Counted from the stretch's first letter, positions 7,163 to 15,907 are shown. The stretch is DNA of 35,492 nucleotides from Alphaproteobacteria bacterium (GCA_030425185.1 JAUIAU010000032.1:1-35492), one strand, 5' to 3'. Program-made: numbers and translations. The notes: generated from the letters alone by a model not told the origin.

Positions 7163-8364
7163 GGGGCGAGGTGGAAGGCCAGCGCCTTGAGATAGCCGGT
7201 GTCCGACAGGGCGGGATGGATCGGGTGATCCGGGCCCGCCGTCCCGGTGTGGATCAGAGCGGGCGACCGGCCCGCCCGCCCGATGCCGCGCAGGCAGGCG
7301 GTGCGGAACTTCTCCAGCGTCGCGGCATGCGAGCAGGAACACAGGATCAGGATGCCGCCGGGCGCGACCAGCGGCGCGGCGAGGCGCGCGACGCGCTCAT
7401 ACGCCCGGAGACCCTGCGTCAGCGCGGCCTTCGACGGGGCGAAGGCGGGCGGATCGCAGATCACGACGTCGAAGGTTCGTCCTTCCGTGGCGAGCGCTTC
7501 CATCGCGGCGAAGGCGTCCGCGCGTTCGGTGGCGAAGCGGTCGGCCACACCACTGGCGCGCGCGCCCTCCTCGGCAAGCGCCAGCGCCGGGGCCGAGCCG
7601 TCGACCGCCAGCGCCGACGAGGCCCCCTGCGCGAGGCAGGCAAGCGCGAAGCCGCCGACATGCGAAAACACGTCGAGGACCGAGGCGTCCCGCGCAAGCG
7701 CGGCGGCGAAGGCATGGTTCGGGCGCTGGTCGTAGAAGAGGCCGGTTTTCTGGCCACTGGCGAGATCGGCGATATAGGTCGCGCCGTTCATCGGCACCTC
7801 GACCCGGTCGGGCGGGGTTCCCAGCAGGACCGCCGACACGTCGTCGAGGCCTTCCTGCGCCCGGGCGCGGCCCGAGGCATTCTTCAGGACATGGGCGATC
7901 CCGGCGACATCGCGCAGGGCGGCGGTCAGGTCGTCGAGCCGCGCGTCGATCCAGGCCGCGTTCGGCTGCACGACGGCGGTGTCGCCGAACCGGTCGACGA
8001 TCAGGCCGGGCAGGCCGTCGCCCTCGGCGTTGACGAGTCGGTAGAAGGGGGCGTCGGTCAGCCGCTGGCGCAGGGCCAGCGCGGCCGCGATCCGCCGCGT
8101 GAGCCAGCCCCGGTCGATCACCGCTTCCGGGTCCCGGTCGAGGATGCGCGCCGCGATGCGGGCTTCGGGCAGGACCGCCACCGTGGCGATGGGGGTCCGC
8201 CCGGCGTCCTGCAACTCGGCGATGCTGCCGTTCGGGATCGCGCGCGAGCGGCGGTCCCACACGATCTGGTCGCCGTGCACCCAGGGGGCTCCGTGCCGGA
8301 TGGCGCGGGCGTCGGCATTGGGTTTCAGCCGAAGGACGGGGCGGGGCGAAGGATCGGGTTCCAT
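7159..8364 (-). CDS. Class I SAM-dependent RNA methyltransferase (RlmI-like, RSP_2647-like)
   Basis: The 401-residue enzyme has an N-terminal PUA-type RNA-binding domain (about residues 10-90) and a C-terminal Rossmann methyltransferase domain. The SAM loop is at VLDVFSHVGGFALACL, the catalytic loop is VICDPPAFAPSK, and the cysteine motif CSCSH near the C-terminus is characteristic of RlmI-type 5-methylcytosine 23S rRNA methyltransferases. E. coli RlmI makes m5C1962. That this enzyme uses the same site is inference. It is the first gene of a two-gene unit with the PIN-domain gene, overlapping it by four bases. Confidence 0.9.
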   Translation of the reverse strand: MEPDPSPRPVLRLKPNADARAIRHGAPWVHGDQIVWDRRSRAIPNGSIAELQDAGRTPIATVAVLPEARIAARILDRDPEAVIDRGWLTRRIAAALALRQRLTDAPFYRLVNAEGDGLPGLIVDRFGDTAVVQPNAAWIDARLDDLTAALRDVAGIAHVLKNASGRARAQEGLDDVSAVLLGTPPDRVEVPMNGATYIADLASGQKTGLFYDQRPNHAFAAALARDASVLDVFSHVGGFALACLAQGASSALAVDGSAPALALAEEGARASGVADRFATERADAFAAMEALATEGRTFDVVICDPPAFAPSKAALTQGLRAYERVARLAAPLVAPGGILILCSCSHAATLEKFRTACLRGIGRAGRSPALIHTGTAGPDHPIHPALSDTGYLKALAFHLAP

Positions 8365-8414
8365 GGCACCCCGTCTAGTGCGCCGGGGTGCCGTGGGGAA
8401 GGGGGATCAGCGCG

Positions 8415-8561
8415 TCAGGCGCGGGCGCCGGCCTTGCCGGTGTGCAGGTGCGAGACGATCCAGTCGCGGAAGGCGACGAGGCCGTTGCGCAGAACCTCGG
8501 CGCGCATCTTGCGGGCGCGGAGTTCGATTTCGTGGTAGCTTGCGGGGGTCATGTGGTCCAT
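8415..8561 (-). CDS. 48-residue small basic protein (short-ORF call)
   Basis: Reading on the minus strand from ATG at 8561 to TGA at 8415-8417 gives a 48-residue protein beginning MDHMTPASYHEIELRARK. It is predominantly helical, with a regularly charged segment EIELRARKMRAEVLRNGL followed by an amphipathic stretch. Such short EIERRAR-type proteins recur in Rhodobacteraceae (RSP_7527-like or DUF1127-like), and their function is unknown. An AGGAG ribosome site sits eight bases before the ATG, which is strong support that it is translated. A second in-frame ATG lies three codons in. It stands alone upstream of the methyltransferase gene. Confidence 0.72.
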   Translation of the reverse strand: MDHMTPASYHEIELRARKMRAEVLRNGLVAFRDWIVSHLHTGKAGARA

Positions 8562-8702
8562 GGGACGTGCTCCTGTGCTCAATGCTGCGTTGCCGCATAG
8601 ATAGGTAAGCGAAGCTGTCCTGACTATTGCGTTTCGCTCATGCCCGCTATGTGGCGGCGGGAAGGGACGGGGGCGACCGGCCGCGGGACCGAAAAGGGGT
8701 CT

Positions 8703-8731
8703 TGGACCGTTAGCGCTAACATGCTAGACGC
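8703..8731 (+). promoter_or_regulatory. Putative edd-eda promoter with embedded LacI-type operator
   Basis: TTGGAC (8703-8708), a 17-base spacer and TAGACG (8726-8731). The spacer contains the perfect 12-bp palindrome GTTAGCGCTAAC at 8710-8721. The central CG with flanking TTAGCGCTAA is the classic shape of a LacI/GalR-family operator, and its place between -35 and -10 would block RNA polymerase. A sugar-acid responsive GntR/LacI-like repressor is inferred; the regulator gene itself is not in the window. Confidence 0.6.
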
Positions 8732-8796
8732 GCCGCAACCGGGCCGACCCTGCCGTGCCCTCACCCAGACCGAGCCGCCCAGACGAGGAGCCTCCG

Positions 8797-10602
8797 ATGA
8801 CCCTCCATCCCCGAATTGCCGACATCACCGCCCGGATCGAAGCCCGCTCGTCCGGGGCGCGGTCCACCTATCTCGACCGGATGCGCCGCGCCGCCGAGGA
8901 CGGCCCGCGCCGTGCGCACCTGTCCTGCGGGAACCAGGCCCATGCCTATGCCGCGATGGCGGGGGACAAGGACGCGCTGGTCTCGGCCCGGGTGCCGAAC
9001 CTCGGGATCGTGACGGCCTACAACGACATGCTGAGCGCGCATCAGCCCTTCAAGGACTATCCCGACCGCATCAAGGAGGCCGTGCGCAAGGTGGGCGCCA
9101 CCGCCCAGGTCGCGGGCGGTGTGCCCGCGATGTGCGACGGCGTCACGCAGGGCCAGGTCGGAATGGAACTGAGCCTCTTTTCCCGCGACGTGATCGCGCT
9201 GGCGACGGGGGTGGCGCTCAGCCACAACACTTTCGATGCGGCAGTCTACCTCGGGGTCTGCGACAAGATCGTGCCGGGTCTCGTGATCGCGGCGGCGACC
9301 TTCGGCTTCCTGCCGGGCCTCTTCGTCCCGGCCGGGCCGATGGTGTCGGGCCTGCCCAACGACGAGAAATCGAAGGTGCGCCAGCAGTTCGCGGCCGGGG
9401 AGGTCGGGCGCGACAAGCTGATGGAGGCCGAGATGGCCAGCTATCACGGTCCGGGCACCTGCACCTTCTACGGCACCGCCAACTCGAACCAGATGCTGAT
9501 GGAGTTCATGGGCCTTCACCTGCCCGGCACCAGCTTCGTCAATCCGAACACCCCGCTGCGCGACGCCCTGACCGAGGCGGCGGCGCAGCGCGCGGTGGCG
9601 ATCACCGGTCTCGGCAACGAGTACACCCCGGTCTGCGATATCCTCGATGCGCGGGCCTTCGTGAACGGGATCGTCGGGCTGATGGCGACGGGCGGCTCGA
9701 CCAATCTCGTGATCCACCTGCCCGCGATGGCCGCCGCCGCTGGGGTGCTGCTCGAGCCGTCGGATTTCGCGGAGCTTTCCGAGGTCACGCCGCTGATGGC
9801 GAAGGTCTATCCGAACGGGCTGGCGGACGTGAACCATTTCCACGCGGCGGGGGGGCTCGGCTACATGATCGGCGAGTTGCTGGAGGCCGGGCTGCTGCAT
9901 CCCGACACCAGGACCGTCGCCGGCGAGGGGCTCGGCCGCTACACGCGCGAGCCGAAGCTGAAGGACGGTGCGCTGGTCTGGGAAGACGGCGCGACCGCCA
10001 GCCTGAACGAGAAGATCCTGCGCCCGGCCAGCAACCCGTTCCAGCCGTCGGGCGGGCTGAAGGAACTGACCGGCAACCTGGGGCAGGGGGTGATGAAGGT
10101 CTCGGCCGTCGCGCCCGAGCGCCATGTCATCGAGGCCCCGGCCCGGGTGTTCCAGGACCAGGAGTCGGTCAAGGCGGCGTTCCGCGCGGGCGAGCTGGAC
10201 CGCGACGTGGTGGTGATCGTCCGTTTCCAGGGGCCGAAGGCCAACGGCATGCCCGAACTGCATTCGCTGACCCCGCTCCTGTCGGTGGTGCAGGACCGCG
10301 GCCACAAGGTCGCCCTCGTCACCGACGGGCGGATGTCCGGCGCCTCGGGCAAGGTCCCGGCCGCGATCCATGTCTGCCCCGAGGCCGCCGACGGCGGGCC
10401 GCTGGCCCATGTCCGGGACGGCGACCTGATCCGGGTCGATGCCGTCGCGGGCGTGCTGTCGGTGCTGACCGAGGGCGCGCTCGACCGCCCCGCCGCGACG
10501 GCCGACCTGTCGGCGAATGCCGCCGGGATCGGGCGCGAGATGTTCCAGATCTTCCGCGACCGCGTCGGGCCCGCCGCCAACGGGGCGCGGATCACGATCT
10601 GA
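8797..10602 (+). CDS. edd: Phosphogluconate dehydratase
   Basis: The 601-residue enzyme of the IlvD/Edd family converts 6-phosphogluconate to 2-keto-3-deoxy-6-phosphogluconate (Entner-Doudoroff pathway). Cysteines expected to bind the 4Fe-4S cluster are in [15 protein letters not shown] and the GVCDKIVPG block. The family signatures [15 protein letters not shown] and [22 protein letters not shown] are intact. The length fits Edd (about 600-610). Longer in-frame starts exist at 8755, but GAGGAG lies six bases before 8797 and this start matches the family. It is followed by eda after 79 bases with its own ribosome site. A palindromic operator lies in the promoter. Confidence 0.95.
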   Translation: MTLHPRIADITARIEARSSGARSTYLDRMRRAAEDGPRRAHLSCGNQAHAYAAMAGDKDALVSARVPNLGIVTAYNDMLSAHQPFKDYPDRIKEAVRKVGATAQVAGGVPAMCDGVTQGQVGMELSLFSRDVIALATGVALSHNTFDAAVYLGVCDKIVPGLVIAAATFGFLPGLFVPAGPMVSGLPNDEKSKVRQQFAAGEVGRDKLMEAEMASYHGPGTCTFYGTANSNQMLMEFMGLHLPGTSFVNPNTPLRDALTEAAAQRAVAITGLGNEYTPVCDILDARAFVNGIVGLMATGGSTNLVIHLPAMAAAAGVLLEPSDFAELSEVTPLMAKVYPNGLADVNHFHAAGGLGYMIGELLEAGLLHPDTRTVAGEGLGRYTREPKLKDGALVWEDGATASLNEKILRPASNPFQPSGGLKELTGNLGQGVMKVSAVAPERHVIEAPARVFQDQESVKAAFRAGELDRDVVVIVRFQGPKANGMPELHSLTPLLSVVQDRGHKVALVTDGRMSGASGKVPAAIHVCPEAADGGPLAHVRDGDLIRVDAVAGVLSVLTEGALDRPAATADLSANAAGIGREMFQIFRDRVGPAANGARITI

Positions 10603-10681
10603 GTCGCGCTCCCGCGCATTTGTCTGGCGGTTGTCATGAATTGCGCCTAGACGCGCGCCAGTAACCCGAATGGAGGTATCC

Positions 10682-11323
10682 ATGACCCCCGAGGAGTCGA
10701 GCCGCGCCGCCGAGCGCATCTGCGACCTTGCCGTGATCGTTCCCGTGATCACCGTAGACGAGCTGTCCCACGCGCAGCCGCTGGCCCGGGCGCTGGTCAA
10801 GGGCGGGTTGAAGGCGCTGGAGGTCACGCTGCGCACCCCGGTGGCGCTGGACGCGATCCGGGAGATGGCCACGGTCGAAGGCGGGGTGGTCGGCGCGGGC
10901 ACGCTGCTGACCCCGAAGGACGTCCACGACGCGGTCGAGGCCGGTGCGAAGTTCGGGGTGTCGCCCGGGGCGACGGACCGGTTGCTGGACGCCGCCCTCG
11001 AGGCCGGTCTGCCGATGCTGCCGGGCGCCGCGACCCCCTCGGAGGTGATGCGCCTGCTGGAAAAGGGCTACCGGGTCCAGAAGTTCTTCCCGGCCGAGGC
11101 CGCGGGCGGGGTCCCGATGCTCAAGTCGATGGGCGGCCCGCTGCCGCAGGTGGGCTTCTGCCCCACGGGCGGGATCGGCCCGGACAATGCCTCGCGCTAC
11201 CTGACCCTGCCGAACGTCCTCTGCGCGGGCGGCTCGTGGGTGGCGCCGAAGCACCTGATGGCCAAGGGCGATTGGGCCGCGATCACCGCACTGGCGAAGG
11301 CTGCCGCCTCGATCGAGCGCTGA
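10682..11323 (+). CDS. eda: 2-dehydro-3-deoxyphosphogluconate (KDPG) aldolase
   Basis: The 213-residue class I aldolase cleaves KDPG to pyruvate and glyceraldehyde 3-phosphate, the second Entner-Doudoroff step. The catalytic Glu is in KALEVTLRT (E47), and the Schiff-base lysine K134 lies in VQKFFPAEAAGG. The phosphate-binding glycines GAGT and the CPTGGI motif are present. I chose the ATG at 10682 because GGAGG ends six bases upstream; an ATG four codons earlier overlaps the ribosome site itself. It is the last gene of the edd-eda unit and ends in a hairpin shared with the convergent LOG gene. Confidence 0.95.
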   Translation: MTPEESSRAAERICDLAVIVPVITVDELSHAQPLARALVKGGLKALEVTLRTPVALDAIREMATVEGGVVGAGTLLTPKDVHDAVEAGAKFGVSPGATDRLLDAALEAGLPMLPGAATPSEVMRLLEKGYRVQKFFPAEAAGGVPMLKSMGGPLPQVGFCPTGGIGPDNASRYLTLPNVLCAGGSWVAPKHLMAKGDWAAITALAKAAASIER

Positions 11324-11338
11324 GCCCCCGGCTCAGCG
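11318..11338. terminator. Bidirectional hairpin spanning the eda and LOG stop codons
   Basis: A perfect 9-bp stem (CGCTGAGCC / GGCTCAGCG) with a CCC loop. The eda TGA (11321-11323) is in one arm and the LOG-gene stop (11333-11335 on the minus strand) in the other. There is no U-run on either side, so it would be a non-canonical terminator or an mRNA 3'-end stabiliser. Confidence 0.5.
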
Positions 11339-11905
11339 CGACAGGCCGCTGTCCAGCTTGCGCGCCAGCCGCCGCCCCAGCGTCGGCACGTCGGGCACCA
11401 GTTCGTAGAAGGTCGCCAGCGAGTTCTCGGCGAAGCCCTGCGCGATGACGTGCTGCACCAGCGCGTGCAGCGGGTCCCAGAACCCGGCGGTGTTGAGCAG
11501 CAGGATCGGCTTGGCGTGCAGGCCGAGCTGCGCCCAGGTCAGGACCTCGAAGAACTCGTCCAGGCTGCCCGCGCCGCCGGGCAGCAGGACGATGGCGTCC
11601 GAATTCATGAACATGACCTTCTTGCGCTCGTGCATCGTCTCGGTGACGACGAAGCGGGTCAGGTCCTGCCGCCCCTGTTCGCGGGCGATCAGGTGTTCGG
11701 GGATCACGCCCAGGGTCTCGCCCCCGGCCTCCATGCAGCCGCGCGCCACCGCGCCCATCAGCCCGACATCGCCGGCGCCGTAGACCAGCTGGTAGCCGGT
11801 TTCGGCCAGGAAGCGCCCGAGATCTTCGGCGTCTGCCTCATAGTCGTTCAGCCCGCCCGAGCGCGAGCCACAAAAGACACAGACGGCGCGGCGTGACCTT
11901 GACAC
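11333..11905 (-). CDS. LOG family nucleotide phosphoribohydrolase (TIGR00730)
   Basis: The 190-residue protein belongs to the Lonely Guy family, which cleaves the N-glycosidic bond of (cytokinin) nucleoside 5'-monophosphates. In bacteria some members act on AMP or other nucleotides. Motifs seen are VFCGSRSG at the N-terminus, the loop VYGAGDVGLMG (usually GGGxxGLMG) and PGGAGSLDEFFEVLTW (usually PGGxGTxxE). Both changes are conservative and the catalytic Glu and Arg (MHERKKVMF) are kept. The start is GTG at 11905 with AAGGAT about eight bases upstream. It converges with eda, and no metabolic link between the two is evident. Confidence 0.88.
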   Translation of the reverse strand: MSRSRRAVCVFCGSRSGGLNDYEADAEDLGRFLAETGYQLVYGAGDVGLMGAVARGCMEAGGETLGVIPEHLIAREQGRQDLTRFVVTETMHERKKVMFMNSDAIVLLPGGAGSLDEFFEVLTWAQLGLHAKPILLLNTAGFWDPLHALVQHVIAQGFAENSLATFYELVPDVPTLGRRLARKLDSGLSR

Positions 11906-11931
11906 GGGAAAATCCTTTTGCGAGCGCAGCT

Positions 11932-11960
11932 TTGACGCTGGATAGTCCGGCCACTACCCT
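11932..11960 (+). promoter_or_regulatory. Putative promoter of the LysM protein gene
   Basis: TTGACG (11932-11937, five of six consensus bases), a 17-base spacer and TACCCT (11955-11960). The predicted start is near 11967, giving a leader of about 65 nt before the ATG at 12032. The region also separates this gene from the divergent LOG gene. Confidence 0.4.
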
Positions 11961-12031
11961 AGTGCAACGGGGCGCTTGGCCGCGCTGAGCCTCCGAGCCG
12001 CCCGACCTGCCTGAACGGAGACGCGCCTACC

Positions 12032-13537
12032 ATGTCCTTCCTGTCCGCTCTCGGAGCCGGGTCCACCGCCGCCCTCGGAGGCGTTGCCGCCGCGGTCGTG
12101 GTGGTCGGTGTCGTGGGATATGTCTTCGTCCTGCCGATGTTCGACGAGCCGCCCCCGGCGGTGCCCGCCGAGCCCGCCGTCCAGGTGGCTCCCGAGGCGG
12201 CAGCGCCGGCCGCCCCCGAGACCACGGCCGACACCGAAACCGCCGCGCCGCTGGTGCCGGTCTTCGACGTCGTGCGGATCGACGCGCAGGGCGGGGCGGT
12301 CGTGGCCGGTACGGCGCTGGCCGGGGTCACGGTGGATGTCCTGCTCGACGGCGACAAGCTGGCCGAGGCGATGGCGGGCGGCGACGGCAAGTTCGTCTCG
12401 ATCTTCGATATCGCGCCCAGCGACCGGCCGCGCAGCCTGTCGCTGGTCTATGTCGCGGCGGACGGCACGCCGGTCGCCTCGGATGAAACGATCCTCGTGG
12501 CGCCGTTCGACCTGCCCGCGCCGCAGGTGGCCGACGCCGGGGACACCGCGCCGGAAGAGGACGCCGAGACACCCGCGGCCCCGGCCCTGGTCGTGGCCAG
12601 CCGTGACGGCGTCGAGGTCCTGCAACCCGCTCCCGCGCCCGAGGCCCCCGCCACCGCGACGCTGCCCACGCGCAGCAACGTGACGATCGACACCATCGCC
12701 TACGACGCCTCCGCCGAGGTGGAACTGACCGGGCGCGCGGGCGCTGGCGATTTCGTTCGGGTCTATCTCGACAATGGCTTGCAGGCCGAAGTTGCCGTGT
12801 CGCCCGAAGGGCGCTGGCGCGCGCGTCTGACCGATGTCGTCCCCGGGATCTACACCCTGCGGGTCGACGAGGTGTCGGGCGACGGCGCGGTGACCTCCCG
12901 GTTCGAGACCCCGTTCAAGCGCGAGGACCCGGCGCTTCTGGCGGCGCGCGGCGCGGTGACGCCCGCGCCCGAGGCGGCCCCGGTGGCCGAGGCGACCCCC
13001 GACACCCCGGCCCCCGACGCCGCACCGGACAGCGGCACCGTCGAGGTCGCCGCCGCAGAGCCGCAGCCCGAGGTCCCGCAGCCGACGGCGACCGCGACGC
13101 CCGCACCCACACCGGCCGTCGAGGCGCCCCCGGCCGAGGCGCCCGCGCCCGAACCGGTCGAGACTGCCGCCGCCGATCCGGTGCGCGTCGACACCACCCC
13201 CGCGTCAGACCCGGCGCCCGAGGCCGCCCCGGCCGCCGCCGAGACCCCGGTCCCGGACACCGCGACCCCGGCCGCCGTGCCCGAGGTCGCCGCCGCCGAC
13301 GCGCCCGCTCCGGCCGCCGAGCCGGTGGCGAGTGCCGAGGTCGCGCCCGCCCCGGTCCCGCGCCCCGCCGCGCAGGTCATCACCGTGCAGCCGGGCTTCA
13401 CGCTCTGGGGCATCGCGCAGGACATGATGGGACAGGGCGAGATGTACGTTCAGGTCTATGAGGCCAACAAAGACCAGATCCGCGACCCCGACCTGATCTA
13501 TCCCGGGCAGGTGTTCACCCTGCCGGGCCAGAACTGA
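12032..13537 (+). CDS. LysM peptidoglycan-binding protein with Ig-like domain and long Pro/Ala linker
   Basis: A 501-residue envelope protein. An N-terminal membrane anchor (about residues 12-36) is followed by an Ala/Pro/Glu-rich spacer and two carbohydrate/Ig-like beta regions: about residues 75-165 with VVAGTALAGVTVDVLLDGDK, and about 215-300 with GRAGAGDFVRVYLDNG. A very long low-complexity linker (about 305-445) with repeated PAPE/EAPA units follows. A C-terminal LysM module (about 448-501: VQPGFTLWGIAQDMMGQG and DPDLIYPGQVFTLPG) should bind peptidoglycan glycan. The layout suggests an inner-membrane protein reaching across the periplasm. The biological role is unknown. A hairpin follows the stop. 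Confidence 0.88.
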   Translation: MSFLSALGAGSTAALGGVAAAVVVVGVVGYVFVLPMFDEPPPAVPAEPAVQVAPEAAAPAAPETTADTETAAPLVPVFDVVRIDAQGGAVVAGTALAGVTVDVLLDGDKLAEAMAGGDGKFVSIFDIAPSDRPRSLSLVYVAADGTPVASDETILVAPFDLPAPQVADAGDTAPEEDAETPAAPALVVASRDGVEVLQPAPAPEAPATATLPTRSNVTIDTIAYDASAEVELTGRAGAGDFVRVYLDNGLQAEVAVSPEGRWRARLTDVVPGIYTLRVDEVSGDGAVTSRFETPFKREDPALLAARGAVTPAPEAAPVAEATPDTPAPDAAPDSGTVEVAAAEPQPEVPQPTATATPAPTPAVEAPPAEAPAPEPVETAAADPVRVDTTPASDPAPEAAPAAAETPVPDTATPAAVPEVAAADAPAPAAEPVASAEVAPAPVPRPAAQVITVQPGFTLWGIAQDMMGQGEMYVQVYEANKDQIRDPDLIYPGQVFTLPGQN

Positions 13538-13547
13538 GCCGGACCTG

Positions 13548-13570
13548 AGCACGGGCGCACAGCCCGCGCT
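13548..13570 (+). terminator. Terminator-like hairpin after the LysM gene
   Basis: AGC-A-CGGGC and GCCCG-C-GCT form an 8-bp stem with one A/C mismatch and a five-base loop, starting 11 bases after the LysM gene stop. No U-run follows, so it is only a possible terminator before the transporter gene. Confidence 0.3.
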
Positions 13571-13630
13571 CTGGCCATTCCCCGCGCCCGCCCCTAAGGT
13601 CGCGCTCCGTCCACACCGGAGCCTGCCCGC

Positions 13631-15475
13631 ATGACCGACGCTGCCCGCGCCACCGCCCAGACCACCGCCGCCGAAGCGGAGGCCGACCGCCGTTCGGGCT
13701 TGCGCACGATCCGCAAGGTGGCCCCGTATCTCTGGCCCGAGGACAAGCCCTGGGTGAAGCAGCGGGTGGTGATCTCGCTGCTGGTGCTCGTGGCGTCGAA
13801 GCTGGTCGCCGTGGGCACGCCGTTCTTCTACAAGGCCGCTGTCGATGCGCTGTCGGGCGACGCCGGGCAGGCGATGCTGGTGGCCATCGGGGCGGTCGGG
13901 CTGACCGTCGCCTATGGCATGGCCCGCCTGATGACGGTCGGGTTCCAGCAGTTGCGCGACGCGGTCTTCACGCGGGTCGGCCAGCGGGCGCTGCGCCAGC
14001 TTGCGCTCGAGACCTTCACGCACATCCACGCGCTGAGCCTGCGCTACCACATCACGCGCAAGACCGGCGGCCTGAGCCGGATCATCGAGCGCGGCGTGAA
14101 GGGCGTCGACTTCCTGCTGCGGTTCCTGATTTTCTCGATCGGTCCGCTGGTGCTGGAACTGGTGCTCGTCTCGGCGGTGCTGTTCTTCCTGTTCGACGCG
14201 ACCTATCTGGCGGTCCTCGTCGTCACCATCGCGATCTACGTCTGGTTCACCTTCAAGGTCACCGAGTGGCGGGTGAAGATCCGCAAGCAGATGAACGAGC
14301 AGGACACCGATGCCAACCAGAAGGCGATCGACAGCCTGCTGAACTTCGAGACGGTGAAGTATTTCGGCGCCGAGTCCCGCGAGGCCGAGCGCTATGACCG
14401 CGCGATGGCGCTCTACGAGCAGGCGGCGATCAAGACCAACTACTCGCTGGCCTTCCTCAACTTCGGCCAGTCCTTCCTGATCACGACGGGCCTCGTGATC
14501 GTCATGGTGCTGGCCGCGCTCGGGGTGCAGAACGGCACGCTGACGGTGGGCGACTTCGTGATGGTCAACGCCTACATGATCCAGATCACCATGCCGCTGA
14601 ACTTCCTCGGCACGGTCTACCGCGAGATCCGGCAGGCGCTCGTCGACATGGGCGAGATGTTCGACCTGCTGGAGCAGCCCGCCGACGTGCGCGACGCGCC
14701 CGACGCCCGCCCGCTGGAGGTGCGCGGCGGCGAGATCGTGCTGGACGACGTGCGCTTTGCCTACGATCCGGCGCGGCCGATCCTGAAGGGCGTCTCTATC
14801 CGCGTCGGCCCCGGCGAGACGGTCGCCATCGTCGGGCCGTCCGGCTCGGGCAAGTCCACCATCGGGCGGCTTCTCTTCCGCTTCTACGACGTGACCGGCG
14901 GTGCGCTGAGGATCGACGGGCAGGACGTGCGCGCCGTGACCCAGCAGAGCCTGCATGACAGCATCGGCGTGGTGCCGCAGGACACGGTGCTGTTCAACGA
15001 CACGATCCGGTACAACATCGCCTATGGCCGGGCCGGGGCGACGCAGGACGAGATCGAGGCGGCGGCGAAGGCAGCACGCATCCACGACTTCATCCTCGGG
15101 CTGCCGGAGGGCTACGAGACCAAGGTGGGCGAACGCGGTCTGAAGCTGTCGGGCGGCGAGAAACAGCGCGTCGGCATCGCCCGGACGCTGCTGAAGAACC
15201 CGCCGATCCTGCTGCTGGACGAGGCGACGAGCGCACTCGACACCCAGACCGAGCGCGATATCCAGGACAGCCTCAAGGCGATGGGGCAGGGCCGCTCGGT
15301 CATCACCATCGCGCACCGGCTCTCGACGGTGGTCGATGCCGACCGGATCGTGGTGCTGGAGCAGGGCGAGATCGCGGAAGAAGGCACCCACGACACGCTG
15401 GTGGCCCAGGGCGGCCGCTATGCCGCGATGTGGGCGCGCCAGCAGTCCGAGGATGCAACGGAAACCGCCGCCTGA
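13631..15475 (+). CDS. Atm1-type ABC exporter (fused permease and ATPase)
   Basis: A 614-residue half-transporter that would dimerise in the inner membrane. The transmembrane domain covers about residues 40-330 and the ATPase domain the remainder. Walker A is GPSGSGKST (about 402-410), the signature is LSGGEKQR (about 506), Walker B is ILLLDEATSALD, and the switch histidine is in TIAHRLSTV. The TM-domain segments TRKTGGLSRIIERG and NFETVKYFGAE are typical of the Atm1/ABCB7 family, which exports glutathione-linked sulfur or metal compounds and supports cytosolic iron-sulfur biogenesis. Its convergent neighbours are a CGFS glutaredoxin and BolA, which fits that role. A GGAG ribosome site precedes the ATG, and a possible promoter lies at 13572-13600. 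Confidence 0.92.
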   Translation: MTDAARATAQTTAAEAEADRRSGLRTIRKVAPYLWPEDKPWVKQRVVISLLVLVASKLVAVGTPFFYKAAVDALSGDAGQAMLVAIGAVGLTVAYGMARLMTVGFQQLRDAVFTRVGQRALRQLALETFTHIHALSLRYHITRKTGGLSRIIERGVKGVDFLLRFLIFSIGPLVLELVLVSAVLFFLFDATYLAVLVVTIAIYVWFTFKVTEWRVKIRKQMNEQDTDANQKAIDSLLNFETVKYFGAESREAERYDRAMALYEQAAIKTNYSLAFLNFGQSFLITTGLVIVMVLAALGVQNGTLTVGDFVMVNAYMIQITMPLNFLGTVYREIRQALVDMGEMFDLLEQPADVRDAPDARPLEVRGGEIVLDDVRFAYDPARPILKGVSIRVGPGETVAIVGPSGSGKSTIGRLLFRFYDVTGGALRIDGQDVRAVTQQSLHDSIGVVPQDTVLFNDTIRYNIAYGRAGATQDEIEAAAKAARIHDFILGLPEGYETKVGERGLKLSGGEKQRVGIARTLLKNPPILLLDEATSALDTQTERDIQDSLKAMGQGRSVITIAHRLSTVVDADRIVVLEQGEIAEEGTHDTLVAQGGRYAAMWARQQSEDATETAA

Positions 15476-15517
15476 GCCGGGCCCGGGCGGAGGTTCGCGT
15501 GCGACACGAGGCCTGCG

Positions 15518-15880
15518 TCAGGCGTTGGCTTCGCGGATCTTGTCGGCTGCGGCCTTGTCGAAGGTGACACCGTTCTGTTCCAGCAGGGTGTCGAGTTCGC
15601 CCGAGAGGGTCATCTCGGTGACGATGTCGCAGCCGCCGACGAACTCGCCCTTGACGTAAAGCTGCGGAATGGTCGGCCAGTCCGAGTAGTCCTTGATGCC
15701 CTGGCGGATGTCGGCATCGGCCAGCACGTTCACGTCGGTGAAGTCGACGCCCATGAAGTTCAGGACGCCCGCCACGCGGCTGGAGAACCCGCACTGCGGC
15801 ATCATCTTGGTGCCCTTCATGAAGAGCACCACGTCGTGGCCCTTCACCATCTCGTCGATCTGCGTCTTGACGTCGGTCAT
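15518..15880 (-). CDS. grxD: Monothiol glutaredoxin, Grx4 family
   Basis: The 120-residue protein has the single-cysteine active site CGFS at residues 30-33, the lysine of MKGTK (K22), and the glutathione-binding elements WPTIPQLYVKGEFVGG and CDI. Class II monothiol glutaredoxins carry a 2Fe-2S cluster between two subunits and pass it on, often as a heterodimer with BolA, and are not general disulfide reductants. bolA lies just upstream in the same orientation. The ATG at 15880 has GGAG eight bases upstream. It converges with the Atm1-type transporter gene. Confidence 0.95.
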   Translation of the reverse strand: MTDVKTQIDEMVKGHDVVLFMKGTKMMPQCGFSSRVAGVLNFMGVDFTDVNVLADADIRQGIKDYSDWPTIPQLYVKGEFVGGCDIVTEMTLSGELDTLLEQNGVTFDKAAADKIREANA

Positions 15881-15907
15881 TGGGGTCTCCGTTTCCAGGT
15901 CCGGCGG

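Noticed and set aside
8640-10664. 674-codon plus-strand frame overlapping edd
   Set aside because: Composition is Arg/Gly-rich with no family motif; it is an out-of-frame shadow of edd.
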